From the NCBI GenBank assembly GCA_900319645.1, contig ONPG01000003.1, forward strand, positions 1 to 64,000: a stretch of DNA of 64,000 bases, written 5' to 3'. Shown in pieces: positions 17,800 through 31,300 of this stretch (positions are counted from its first letter, which is position 1; every line of letters begins with the position of its first letter). The notes below the pieces were generated by a model. That model saw only the letters and a program-made list of their open reading frames with translations. It had not been told where the DNA came from and ran no database searches. The DNA is from an uncultured Bacteroidales bacterium. Lineage in GTDB: Bacteria > Bacteroidota > Bacteroidia > Bacteroidales > Paludibacteraceae. Made by a program: the position numbers and the translations under genes.

Positions 17800-18924
17800 T
17801 TAATCGTTCAGCAACATCGGCATGAGGAGCATCAGGACATCTTCGTTCTCCTCGTTCTCAGCCGGAAGGATAAGACCTGCACGTGCCGGGTCGGCAAGCT
17901 TGAGCTGCACATCGCTGCTGTTGACAGCAGCCAGGATGTCAATCAGGAAGGGTGCCTTGAAACCGATAGCCATTGGCGAACCCTCGTAGCTGCACCCGAT
18001 AGTCTCCTCTGCGCTGGTAGAGAAATCGATATCCTGCGCCGAGATCTTGATGCTGTTCTCTGCAAGAGCAAGACGGAGCATTGCCGTGCCGTTATTGGCA
18101 AAGACAGCCACACGTTTGCAGGCATTGAGCATCGTTTGACGATCCACGGTGACGATGTTCTGGTTGTTCTGCGGGATCACTGCGCTGTAGTTGGGGAAGC
18201 GTCCTTCGATCTGGCGGCAGACGATGGTCGTCGTGCCAAAGACAAAGGTCACATTCTTGTCGCCGAAGGAGATCTGAACGTCGCCTTCCTCTTTACCCAG
18301 CACGTTTTTGAGAAGCGAAGCGGGTTTCTTAGGCAGGATAAAATTAGCCTCCTGCGCACCCTGCACGGTAGTGTTGGAGTAGCGAACCAGACGGTGGGCA
18401 TCGGTAGCCACAAGCGTCACTTTGTCCGGCGTGATGTCGAAGAAGATACCGTTCATTACCGGGCGAAGTTCGTCATCAGCGGTGCAGAAAATGGTTTTCT
18501 CGATAGCGCACTGCAGCACCTTGGCGGGCATAGTCAGTTGGTTCTCCGTGCCGTTGAGAGCGGGCATCTCGGGATACTGCTCGCCGTTGACGCCCACGAA
18601 CGAATAGGTTCCGTTCTGGCTTACCATACTCACGGCGAAGTTGTTCTCGTCAATTGTGAATGCCAGCGGTTGCTCCGGGAACTCCTTGAGCGTGTCGAGC
18701 AGCAGTTTGGCAGCGGAGGCCACGCGTCCGCAGCCCTCAACGCTCTCCACCTCCACACTCGTGCGGATAGTTGTCTCGCCGTCGGATGCCGTCATTCGCA
18801 GCTGGTCGCCGGCGAGTTCAAACAACACATCGTCCAGAATAGGCAGGGCGTTCTTGCCGGCGATCACACGGCTAACGGTCTGCAACTGAGCGAACAATTT
18901 TGAACTGGAAACATTGAATTTCAT
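17800..18924 (-). CDS. dnaN: DNA polymerase III beta subunit (sliding clamp)
   Basis: 374 residues with three clamp domains: MKFNVSSSKLFAQLQTVSRV at the start, ILPKKPASLL mid-protein and LLMPMLLND at the end (the usual terminal LxxPM(R/L)L strand). It forms the ring that tethers polymerase III to DNA. It is the first gene of a four-gene minus-strand run and has its own promoter. Confidence 0.95.
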   Translation of the reverse strand: MKFNVSSSKLFAQLQTVSRVIAGKNALPILDDVLFELAGDQLRMTASDGETTIRTSVEVESVEGCGRVASAAKLLLDTLKEFPEQPLAFTIDENNFAVSMVSQNGTYSFVGVNGEQYPEMPALNGTENQLTMPAKVLQCAIEKTIFCTADDELRPVMNGIFFDITPDKVTLVATDAHRLVRYSNTTVQGAQEANFILPKKPASLLKNVLGKEEGDVQISFGDKNVTFVFGTTTIVCRQIEGRFPNYSAVIPQNNQNIVTVDRQTMLNACKRVAVFANNGTAMLRLALAENSIKISAQDIDFSTSAEETIGCSYEGSPMAIGFKAPFLIDILAAVNSSDVQLKLADPARAGLILPAENEENEDVLMLLMPMLLND

Positions 18925-19004
18925 ATACGTATATTTTTTAGTTTTATGCGGTTATTGGTTCGACTTTTGACTTACACTTTTCTCAAAAATCTAAATTTAG
19001 CGTG

Positions 19005-19036
19005 CAAATTTACTGCTTTTTTTTGATATACGCAAA
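19005..19036 (-). promoter_or_regulatory. Promoter of dnaN
   Basis: On the minus strand, TTTG (19036-19033) is followed after 20 bases by TAAATTTG (19012-19005). The upstream box is extended as TTTGCGTATA. The leader is about 75 nt. Confidence 0.75.
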
Positions 19037-19295
19037 TTTTATGCCGTTTTTTGTACGTTTTTTTACTTCACACATTTATTTCAGTTATTTTTCTGCTATT
19101 CAAACCGCCCCTTAAATGGATATTATTTTTGCTGCGAGGGGGGGTGTGGTGCGAAAAAAGGGGGGCCTATCCCGATAATGGCCCGATAATGGCTCGATTA
19201 TGGAACGATTCAACCCTGAAACCTCTCCCCGACTCTCCCCACAAGGAAGGGAGGGTAACTCCCACCTAAGCTCTCCCTCAAAGGGAGGCACAAAG

Positions 19296-19320
19296 AAAAG
19301 CACCCGGAGCGAGTGCTTTT
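19296..19320 (-). terminator. Terminator of the giant surface-protein gene
   Basis: AAAAGCAC (19296-19303) and GTGCTTTT (19313-19320) form a stem with flanking A/T runs, 70 bp past the stop codon at 19392. Confidence 0.65.
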
Positions 19321-19391
19321 CTTTGGAATCAGGACTTTAATGGTTCTGAGGATGGACCTTTGAGAGTCCTTTAGGATGGTACAGAACCGGT

Positions 19392-22300
19392 TTACTGTGC
19401 GCCTTGACCCGTGAGGGTGTAGGTCTTGCCGTCGCGGAGGATATAGATCACACCGTTGCGGAGCACCTTGGTGCCTTGAACGCGGTCGGTTTGCACATCG
19501 TCAATACCCTCTTGCTCGGAACGGTAGGTTGCCCAAACGATGATGTTGCTACGGACGTTGTTGAGATCACCTTCGCCGGTAACCTGCCACTCAACGAAGA
19601 TATATCCTTCGTGAACCGGCGGTTCGGGCAGCTGGGCAGCCGTCCCCTCGCGAACGCTGAGTTCGGCGATGAGTGAGTTATCCAACTGATCGAAGCAGTA
19701 AACGGTGTAGAGGATCTCCTCGTAGGTAGCTTTTACGGTCAAGTTACTCATCACGCTATCCAGCGAGCCGGAACCCTCGATGATGGTCCACTGAACGAAG
19801 CGATAGCCCTCGTGCTGCGGTTCGGCAGGAAGTTCTGCAGCTTGACCTGCGAGTACCTGCTGTACGCTGAGTACGGAGTCGTTGCTATCCACGAAGGTGA
19901 CGGTGTAGAACTTCACAATGCTATCGAAGACAGCCGTGTAGGTAGCGTCACCCGTGACAGCCGTGATCTCCGGCGTCCAACCGGCGAAGGTATAGGTGTA
20001 CTGCACATCTTCTTCCTTCAACGGTGTCTCTCCTGCATAAACCGGGAGTTCGCCGTAAGCCACCTGTGTCTTCTGCAACTCGGTACTATCCTCGTTGAGG
20101 AAGGTGACGGTATAGAGATTCACTACGCTGTCGAACTCAGCCTTGTAGGTCGCGGCACCCGTTACCTCGCTCAGAGCCGGTGTCCAGCCCTTGAAGGTGT
20201 AGGTGTACTGAGCCGTAGCGGCTTTCTCTGCGTCTGCGTGAACAGGCATTGCGCCGTAAGCCACCTCCGTGACGTCAATGAGCGAACTGTCAGCATTGAG
20301 CCAGGTGATCGGATAGCTATTGAGCGTAGCGGTATAGACAGCGGTGTAGGTAGCGTCACCCGTGACAGCCGTGATCTCCGGCGTCCAGCCTGCGAAGGCG
20401 TAGGTGTACTGCACATCCGCTTCCTTAACCGGCGTTACGGAACTAACCGGTTTGATACCGTAAGCACAACTGATCGAATCGAGCACAGAGCCGTCTTCGT
20501 CGCGGAAGATGATCGTGTGGCTGTCAATCTCGAACTGAGCCACGAGGGTCGTATCCTGCTTGATAAAGACGTAGCGTGAAGCCGCCGTTGCGCCATCCGA
20601 CCAGCCGAGGAGATGATAGTGCTCAGCCGGTTCAGCCACGAGGTTGACGTAGCTGCCGTACTCGTAGCGTCCGTTGACCTCGGTATTGACCGTACCGCCC
20701 TCGGTAGCACGTACGGTAAGCGCGTAGGTGCGGAGCGCGAAGGTAGCGGTGAGGTTGAGATCCTCGGTGACGGTGAGCAGACGCGGGTTGTCCATCGAGT
20801 CATCCGACCAACCGATAAAGTCTGAGTTGGAAGCCGGCGTAGCGATAAGTTGGATCTGATCGCCCTCATAGTAGGTGCCACCGGAGATATTCACCGTACC
20901 CGTACCGTTACCCGCCGTGCGGATAGTGACGGTATATTGCGGTGTAGCCTCAGCCGGAGCGAACTGAGCGGTGAGTGCGAGATCAGCCGTGAGCGTGAGT
21001 ACACGCTGCATCGTCTTGTCGCCATCCGACCAACCGAGGAAGCGGTAGCCCTCGTTGACCTGAGCAGTGACACGCGCCTCTGCACCGTAAGCGAAGATAT
21101 ACACCTCGCCGTCTTTCTCGTACGCGTCGCCGGAGAGTGCTACTGTACCACCTTCGGTCGTTGCGAGGGTGAGTCGAACGACTTGCTCGAAGATAGCGGT
21201 GAGCGAATAGTCACGGTTCATCTGTACGAAACGATCGATATTCTTATCGCCGTCCGACCAGCGGAGGAAGCGGTAGCCGTTCTGCGCTTGGGCGGAGAGG
21301 TTAACCCAGTAGTTCTCCTCGTACTGTGCAGTGATCTTGCCCGACTCCACAGGAACCGCATCGAGAAGCACCGTACCACCTACTCCGGCCTCCAGAGTGA
21401 GGGTGTAGGTAGGTATCAGCTCGAAGAGCGCCGTGAGCGCGAGATCCGAAGTCATATAAACCGTACGGGTCTGTTCGGCGTTGCCATCCGACCAGCCGAC
21501 GAAGCGGTAGCCCTTATTGGTTTCAGCCGTGATAGAGATAGCCGTACCGTAGTCGTACGCACCGTTGAGCGAATCGGGAACGACACCTCCTTGCTCAGCC
21601 GCAAGCGTGAGCGTGTACTGACGAACCGCAAAGCGTGCTGCTATCGTGGTGTCCTGCGAAACAACCAGTGTACGCGGGTTCTCCGTGACGCCATCCGACC
21701 AACCGTCGAAGACGGAATTGGCTGCCGGCGTAGCAATGAGCTGGATAGAAGTGCCTCCGTAGTAGCTGCCACCCGTGGTGTTGACTGCACCGAGACCGTT
21801 GCCGGTAGTGGTGACAAGAACGGTATAGAGTGCTTGTACAGTGCTGTCCGCCATTGCTTCAAAGAGCGCCGTGAGCTCCAGATCGCCGGTAACGGTGAGG
21901 GTACGCTGGATAGTCGTCACCTCGTCCGACCAACGGAGGAAGCGATAGCCGCTATCAGGCACAGCCTCTATCTGCACCTCGGTACCGTAAACGAGGGTAT
22001 AGACATTCGCTGCACGGTGGTAGTAATCACCGGTGAAGGCAATCGAGCCGTTCTCGCTGGTGAGAGCAAGGTAGCAGAGCGGGTGGAAGATAGCGGTGAG
22101 CGTGGTGTCGCTCGTGAGAGTGAGCGTACGACCCGCCGTGGTCACTCCGTCAGACCAGCAATCGAAGGTATAACCCTCCAGCGCTTTCGCCGAGAGCGAT
22201 ATAACCGACTCCTCGCGTAAGCTATCGGTATAGACGGAATCGTAGCCGTTCATGTAACCGGCGCGGATGAGACCGCCTTCTGTAGCCTGTACGCGGATGC

Positions 22301-25300
22301 CGTAAACAGGTATCAGTTCGAAGAGTGCGGTGAGGTTGGTCTCGCCACCAATCGTCACATTGCGGTAGGAAGCCGTCTCGCCGTCCGACCAACCGACGAA
22401 GCGGTAGCCGTTCTCAGCGTAAGCATCTACGTAGAACGAATAGCCTGCCGGATAATTGCCGGAGAGGTTGTTCGGCCAGAGGTAACCACCCTCGGTAGTC
22501 TGAATAGAAACCGGATAGGTTGGTACCGTGAACGCCTGAACGCGTGTGGACAGGTAATAAGGCAGTTCCGCGTAGTGCGCCGAATCGGTATAGAGGCAAG
22601 GTCTGATTTCCAAGATATAAACACCATCTTCGGCTACCTCGTAGATCCAGTGGTTGCCCTCGATAACGCCACTGAATACCGGTTCGTAGTTTGCGTTATA
22701 AAGCCAGGCATAAACGTGCGATGTCAAGGATTTCCAGACGAAGGAGAGTGTGTGCTCATCCGCTTCGCCCACGAGATCGGTGAGAGGCACAGGTGCTTTC
22801 TCCAGATAGATCCAAGACCAATACCATTCGGTGAGCGGCTGGTTGTCTGCCGGATTGATAGCACGTACGATCACTCTGTAATAGCCTTGATACGGAGCCG
22901 TGAAGCCATATACGGTGGTATCGACTATCGCGGAATCTATCAGCGCATTATCGTAATAGAGTTGTACCTCGTAGCGCACCGTATCGGTGTTGCTGTTCCA
23001 AGTCACTGTAGCGGATACAGAATCGGCGGAAGTAATCCGGAAACCAGTGAGCAGCACATCCTCCGTACACTGCTGGTAGCGGTAGGTTGCGTTGTCGGAG
23101 TAGTCGAAGACAAGCAAGGTGTCCGCGCCCAGATAGTTGTCGGGGAAGGTGTACCAATAATCGCCGCTCTTGTAAACAAACTCGTTCTCCCAGGTGAGGT
23201 CATTGACCTCGCGGAACTTAAAGGCCTCGCCCTCCATCGCAGTGACAGTCAGCTCGTAGCAGGTGTTGCCCAGCGAATCACGTTTAGCCGTCATCGGGAG
23301 GTTGTCGGTCCAGTTGGTGAACGAACCTACCACAGCCGGCAGATATTGCTCGCAAGCGTCCGGCTGATAGAGACGGATCGTGTAGTTGTTCGGCTGAACA
23401 GGAGCGAAGATTGCCGTAATCGTGGTATCGCTCGAGATCACGATCGTACGCTCCGAATCCTTCACACCATCCGACCAACCTGCGAAATTGTAGCCAGACT
23501 GAGTAAGTATAGCCTGTACACGGAGCTCGTAGCCCTCGGGATAGTTACCCGACATTCCTTCCGGCCAGATATAACCGCCTTCCGTCTCGTTGAGCACAAG
23601 CGAATAGGTCTTGCCCTCGAACGCCTGAGCGGAGGTGTGGTAATAGATGGGCAGGGTTGAGAAGAGACCCGGTGCGTACTCAATGTACGGTTGGAGTTGG
23701 ATGAGGTACGTTCCGTCTTCTTCCACCTCACAAGTGAGCTGGTGCCCCTCTACAGTGGTTTGATAGACATTTCTATAGCTGCCATTATCGGTGAAGAATA
23801 CAGCAGCAAATGCGTACGGCAGTTTGGATTCCCACGTAAAGGTGAGGGTGTGTCCCTGCGCCGAACCGTTGAGGTTGGTGTAGGCGGGCATTCCGGTTAC
23901 CGAGAAATCACTGCCATAAACAAATGCTGTAAGCGGCGAGTTGTCCTTCGGATCTACGGCGCGTACCCTCCAGCTATAATTGCCCTCACACGGTACGGTA
24001 AAGCGATAGTAAGGCGTAGCCACTATTTCCTGCTTCACGTAATAGTCATAATTGATTATATCAATCTGATAATGGAGACCCTTGGTATTGCTCTGCCAAG
24101 AGAAATCGTAGGTGATCTCATCCGCGGTGGAAACAGCCAAATCGCTCAGTTCGATCTCAGCCGGGAGCGTGGTGAACGGCTCTGCCGCTAAGACCTCGTC
24201 TGTATTGACAGGCGAAGAAGCCTTAACCGTCCAACGGTATGTGCGGTTGACGTACTCGTCGGTCAGCATCCAGAGGAAAGTCGTGTCGCTATAGATGCTT
24301 AAATATCCCAGATAGTTCTCCGTACTGTCCTCTAAGAGTTCATAGACACGTAACTGATAGGTGTCTGCCACATCCGGAGCCTGCCACGAGAAGCGTACAC
24401 GACCCGGTTCGGAGATAGCCTTGAGAGAGCCTTCGGTGACACGATAGTCGTGCGGCTTGGTGTCGCAGTCCGCCTCACTGAAGTATGAACCGGAATACTG
24501 GAAGCATCCATCGGCACCCATCAGGAAACTCGTGTAGTCACTCTCCTCACTATAGAAGCGGATACGTGCACCCGGATTGGTTGTCCGGATAGCGTAGCGG
24601 TACCAGCAGTTGCCTTCGCTCGCCATCGTGTCGGTTGCCCAGTCGTCGATCTGGTAGTTATAGATCTGGATCGTAACGCCTGCGGAGGTATCGAAACGGC
24701 TATCCGGGTGAATCAACAACCGTGCCACTATCTCGTGCTGCTCTTGCGGATCTACGTAGAACGACGATTTTGTATAACCATAATCCTCGCCTGTGCTGTG
24801 AGCATAGATGTAGTAGTTATACTGACCGGCAGCCGGCAATACGTCCGTGACGAACGAAGTATCGGTTCCTACGTTGCGGTAATAAATATTCCAACCGGCA
24901 GGGTCGTACACATCTACATAGTAATAATTCAGATCAGCTGCCTCAACCGGACTCCAGGAGATGGTATAGGTACCATCACCGTTAGGCGTTGCCTTCAGAT
25001 TGCGCGGTCTGTAGGGCGAAGGTTCTACCGTAAACGAACCTCCGTAAACGATTGCGTTCCAATCCGTAACACCAGTTCCCGTCTCCGACCGAACCGACCA
25101 CGTGCAGGTCTCCGTGCTATCAACCTGCAGGACAAATTGACAACTATCCGTATCGACCCACGTACCTTGTGTCACTTCGCCTTGCGCGTTGTAGATTTGC
25201 ACATAACGCAAAGCGTAGGTATTAGAGGTCCATTTCAACGTCACCTTGCCTACACCCGGCGTAGCCGTCAGGTTGAATGGCAGATAGTCGTAGGGATAAT

Positions 25301-28300
25301 AGTTGCTATCAATCGGACGGAAGAACAGGTTGCCTTGCTCATTCTTGTTGACAAACAGATAATTATCCTCATCGTACAGGTCGTTTGTGCAGGCGACAGC
25401 AAGGGTTGCGGTGCTATCCGCAGCGTTGAGGAAGGTCACTTGCACAGAGGGCTGGGTGAGCGTCAGGTAGGTGTAATACCAGTTGTTGCCTTCGCTTTGG
25501 AGCAGGATAGTCTCCGAGGTTGCGTAGCCTGGATAGTTCCAACGGAGGGCGTACGGAGCCGTTTTGTCCACACCGGCTGCGTCCGGCACATAGACGTGAA
25601 CAGCACGTTCGTAGGTTGCAGGTGCAGCCGACTCCACATTGAAACTACTGGATACGGAACCTACATATTGATTGTCGCTATCAATAACATTTATATACCA
25701 AGTAAGTGAGGAATACTCAGAGAGGTCCGGGGTAAGGAACGATTCTCCTTCTGCCAACTGATCATTAACGATATAGTCATAATTATCCGTTAGAATGGTC
25801 AGACGATATTCATCATCAGAGTGGCGTTTCCAGGTAAGGGTGTAGGTGCCGTTTCCGTTCGGCAAAACCGCAAGTTGGGTGGGCAGTTTGGAGTTGCCGG
25901 GAACCACAAAACCGTCGTATGGACCATATTTCTGCCAATCGAGGCTGGTTCTACAATTGAGAGTCCAGTAGAGGACCTCCAGCGAATCCGTATTATTAAA
26001 GATGATTGTGTTGGAATACCCAGTTGAATCAACTACAGAGTAACCACTACCGCTAGATGTTATCTCCCCGTATTTATTGCGCCAATAGTAAACCACATAA
26101 CTGTTTTCCGGAACTGTCAGCATCTGCCAGGTGATAATAGCTTTTCCTTCTTCTATCTGAACAGCTATATTTTGCGGACGGTAATCGTGGTCGATATTAT
26201 CGCACTCGGAATCACTATACAAGCCTGCCCAATCATTCAATCCAAAGTTTGCCACCTCGGAGCAATGGGACTCGACGGTAAGGTCTGTCCAGGCGTACGT
26301 ACGCTGCACTCCCTCGGCGTTCAACGAAGGTTTGTTGAGCACGCTGTAGTTGTAAGACGGTGCGTTGGGGTGGATCGTAGCCTCGTAGCGGCAACCGCCT
26401 ACTGCGGTCATCGGCTCGATGTGTTCCCCTTCGTCGGTGTACCAATAGATCCACACGCCGTCGGTAGTGTCCATTCCGCAGTCGGAAGGCACAAGCACGC
26501 CCACTTGTACGGAGGTAAGCGGCGGGATATTCAAAGTAACCGTTTCGGTTGCAGTACCCAGCGACTTGTCGTCGGCACTTATTGCCCTTACCACAATCGT
26601 GTAGTCGCCGTTCTTCGGCAAACCTTCTACGGCCACAGAAAGATCCGAAGTGCTATTTGAATAGTTCCACTGACCGTCCGGTGAGATAATATTTACGTAA
26701 TAGTAAGAAGCCCCACTCACTGCGTTCCAGCTGACTACCAGCGTACGCAGCTGCAACTCTGCGCGGATGTTCTGCGGGATATACGGGTTCTCCTCGTCAC
26801 GGCAGGGCGACTCGGTCAGGACAAAGAGCTCGCCCTCGTTCAGGGTCGTGCCCGGCGCGTGGTAGTAGAGTCCCGCCGTGTTCGGCGAACTGATGTTGAT
26901 GCCCACCTCGGAATCGTAATTGCCGGCTACCCAATAGCCATATACTGTATTACCATAATAAGGTACCTGCACGCGTGCGTAGGAACCCTTGTCGAGCGTG
27001 TAAGTCATTTCCTGGAAACCGTCCCGGATAATGAGTTGTCCGCCGTTCCAGCTGTCGCCGTAACTGTCTATCATTTCCAGATTGTAGTAGCACTGAACGG
27101 TATCTTCCGGCAGCGGTGCGTCGCAAAGGGCGTAACGGTAGCGCTTGTTGTCCGAGAGATCGATGGTCCACTCGTAGTCGGAAGGAACGTCCAGAACGAA
27201 GTTATTGAAGTCGTACCACTGACCTGACGCCTCGTCGTAGTACACGATCTGGTTCGACCAATCCGGGTCGTTCACCTCGCGCAACTTGAACTCAACGCCC
27301 GGCTCTGCCTGGAGCGTGAAGGTATAGTAAGACTTTAATTCCTTGTTCATGCAAGAACACAAGGTATCTGTCGATTCGGTCATCGGAATAACGCTCTCCC
27401 AGTTGTTGAAACTACCGATAATACCGGGTTTCATATCCGGGCACGCATCCGGTGCGCAAAGACGGATCGTATAGTTGTAAGTGATCTGCTCTCCGCACGG
27501 CGAGTGGTGACGTTTGAAATAAGCCAGGTCGTAGATATACGCTCCGGCGGACGGATAGAGCACGTCGCACTCGTCCACGAAGCCGGCGTAGATATTCGCC
27601 TGGTTGCCGCCGCGGTAGATCCACGCATCCGCGTCACCTGCCTGATAATCCCACGAGAAAGTGCCGTCCGATTTGAGTTGAACGGGTTTGCCTTGTGCAC
27701 CCTCCCAATAAGGCACTTGCACGGCGTACCAACCCTCGAATCCCGGGAGCGGAGCGAACTTAGCTAATGAATCCGGATTGGTGATCCACGATCCGTCCGG
27801 TTTCACCGCGTAGTTGCCGGCGAAGACTACCTCGTTGCAGATCTCCTCCAGGAACCGGTAGCACAGCACTAAGTTGTCCGTAGTGTTGTAGCCTGCGTTC
27901 TGCAGATCGGCTGCGGTAGGAGCATCCGAATAGGGCGAGAGATAGGTGATCGGTGCGCCCGTGGTAGAGCAAGCCACGACGAGCGTGTCGCCTGATACCA
28001 CGCGGTTCACGTGGTGAACGTGCGTACGGATCTTGATCCGGTCACCTACCTGCAGCGAACGGTCAGGTTTGCCGCGATAGACATAGAACGCGCCATTGTC
28101 CTTACCGGCTGCGCGGCTCGTGGGATCATCCGCTATCCAGAACGACATATTCCCGTAGGTACTCATTGCGTCCTCCACGATAGCCGACACATAGCCATAG
28201 ACGTTGTAAACAGCGTTTGACATATAGCCTACCGCCATACTTTCCGCCCGAGCGAGTGCATCCGCCACGGTGTAATCAACAATCTCGCCTAAGGTGCGGT

Positions 28301-31300
28301 CACCCGGCATTTCGCTGATAAACTCAACCGTCGGCCGAACCAACTCGATCTGCTCCTCGCCGGTGGATTTATTGACGTAGCGCTCAAGCTGTGCATGAGC
28401 AATCACGTAGTCGCCCGCCAGCACCGGATAAGGCTGACCGTTCTTCTCAGGCGTAGCGTAGTAAGCCATCACGACGTTGGAGGTCGAATCAGGATCGTCG
28501 GAGAGATAGAACGTCTGGTTGTCAAACACCTGTTCGTAGCGATCGGGGTTCACCACATAGCCAGCTACGGAGATGCTGTTGACGGTCGGCGTGTTCGCGT
28601 TCAGCATCTTGCCGAACTCAAGGGCTTGCGCCACGGAGAGTACCTTGCTCGTGTCAATCGGCTCGCCCTGGGCAAGCACGATAGAACGGAGCCGGTAACC
28701 GCCGGCAAACTCCTTGATATGAACGTCTCCACCCAGCGAGAGGTAGGTCAGTTCGCGCCATACGTAGCCGAACTCGTCACCTCCTTCGCTGCCCTTGGCG
28801 GGAAGCGTGAGGTCGTCGGTCTGCGCTGTCGCATTGACCGGATAGCGGTTGGAGGCATCTGCGAAATTGCAAGCGGTAGCGCCCTTGGCTGCTACGGTCA
28901 GAGTAATCAAATCGCCCGCACGCGTGTTGCGGATAACGACCGCACCGTTCTTGCCGCCGAACTCGAATCCTCTGCCCGGAAGAATAGTAAAGGCTTTGGT
29001 TTTGTCTGCCGAGTTAGCTGTACGGAAAAGGAAATTCGGATAAGCGGTAGCGTAATTGACGTTCGTGATACCGCCCGTGATATTATAGACATATTTGGTG
29101 GAGGAACTCGCCTCATCGTTGAACGTAGCGTTGATGACGGTCCAGTCGTCGATGCTCTTCGCCTGGGTCGTGAGGTCGAATATACCCGGCGCAGCCGCAG
29201 GAGTTTGGTCTGCACGAATCAGCGTAGCCGGCATGTTTGCCACCGACTCGATGATGCTGTTCGTACCGTATTTGTATATCTGCGACTCTACACAGATATA
29301 GTCGCCTGCGTGGAACTCGATGTCGGTCTTGCCGCGATAGACATAGAACTTGTCTTCACCGCCAACTACATCATCGATATAGAACGTCATATTGCCGTAG
29401 GTGGAGATAGCGTTGGCCTCAATGCGGGTGACGTAGCCGTATATCTTGTAGGTATCTGCGGTCTTCGCGCCCTGCGCCAGTTCGGCACCGATAGCCATCG
29501 CTTCGGCGGCCGTGATACCATCGTTCTGAGGCAACTGACCTACTACGGCAGTAACGGCCACTCCCTTGGAGTTGAGGGCATTGACTTCGATAGCGCCGTT
29601 CTCGTAGATTGTCACCGTACCCTCCACCAGGAACCACTGGGGTGTGGCGTAGTCGTAGTTCTCGTCGTAGGCGGAGACTAACGAATAGCGATAGCCGCCA
29701 AAGATATGGGCTCCCGAGCTTGCCTGAACCGTACCGATCTCATTGCTGAACGAGATGGGGTACGTGCCCGGTTGCAAGGGATAGGTATTGGAGAAGAACG
29801 ACAGGATCAGCACTTTGTTGCCCTCGTCGAAAGCCGTCACATTCACCCGGTGCTCGGAAGCGAAATAGGTAGTGTCGGCGTCGAAAGAGGTGTATTGACC
29901 TTGATAAGGCGTATCCGAGTCGTTGCCGTAAGGCTCGAACAGAGCCGCTTTGACATCCAGCGTGAACTCTTTCACATCGCTGTTGTCGCCGTTGTTCATC
30001 GCGGTGACCGTACCGGTGATCACAGCCGTTCCGGCGGACTCGTCGTAAGCAATCGAGATCGTTCCGCTCTGGAAGATATAGTAGGCATTGCCTGCTTTTA
30101 TATAGGAGTAGCCCTCCAGCATCGAAGCCGCCTCAAACTGCCCGTTGAGGATTGTGTCCGTCACAACGAATGTCAGCAGCGTGTCGGCATTAGCTGTATA
30201 GCCCACCATTTGCCATGCGTCGGTATAACGCTCCAGCTTGCCATCGCGAATCGTCAGCAGAGCCGATGGCGAAGGAGCCTGCTCGCACTCGGAGAAGCGA
30301 TAGCGCGTGTTGTCGGAATAATCGAACGTGATCATCTCCTGGTCCGCGAACGTGTTGTTGCCGGAGAAATAGGTCCACACGCCGTTGTCGTTGTATTGGA
30401 ACTGGTTCCAAGAGGCAGTCTCGTCGCCTGCAGCGCGGAACTTAAACTCCGTGCCTTCCGTCGTCGTGAGGGTGGCAGAGTAATAAGTCTTGTTGTTCGT
30501 GTCCGTCATCTCGGTCATCAGCAACTCCTCCTCCCAACCGTTGAAGCCGCCCCAGAGAGCCGGTTTCATTTCCGGACAGGCATCCGGTGCATAGACATTG
30601 ATCGTGTAGGTGTGCGGAACAAGATGACACGGATTCACGTGTTTCTTCCAATAGGCAATCTCGTAGATATACGCTCCCGGAGCGGCATAACTCACCTCTG
30701 CCTCGTCTGCGTAGGCCGTGTATATGAACGCCTCCTCTCCACCTTTGTGGATCCAGGCACTCACGTCACCCGGCTGATAATCCCACGAGAACTTACCCTC
30801 GCTACTCAAAGCGATCGGTTTTCCACCTGCCGATTCGGTATAAGGCACCTCCACGGCGTACCAGCCCTCGAAGCCCGGGAGCGGAGTCATTTTCCGGCAA
30901 CTGTCCGGATCAGAAGACCAGTTGTTGTACGTACCGGTGAAGACCACTCCGTTGCAGACGCTACCGCCGAACTTGGCGCAGAAAACGATGTTTTCCGTCG
31001 GGTTGTACCCCGCCGTCTGCAGGGCGCTGACCGTAGGGATAGTCGAGTCCACAGGCAGCGGATCTACCGGGGCAACCGAGTCGCCCGGACAGGTCGTCAC
31101 GCTGCAGGAATAATAAGGAAGTGAGATAGAACTTCCCAGTTGATAACACGTGCTGGCACTCACCTGATTGATATCCGGGGTTTGATAACCTCCGCCGCCG
31201 TTGTTCCAGATGATATTCAGATCGCCTTCGGGGAGATTGTCGAACGTGTAGGACCACCAGCCTGTAGCCGCATCTTTGCTTACCGGAACGCCGGGCCACA

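Larger units (their letters stand above)
18925..19391. other. Gene-free region between dnaN and the giant gene
   Basis: Contains the dnaN promoter, a GGCCCGATAATGG repeat (about 19167-19203, three copies, the last varied), a CTCTCCC/GGGAGG pyrimidine-purine stretch (19225-19290) and the terminator at 19296. No ORF is convincing. Confidence 0.6.
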
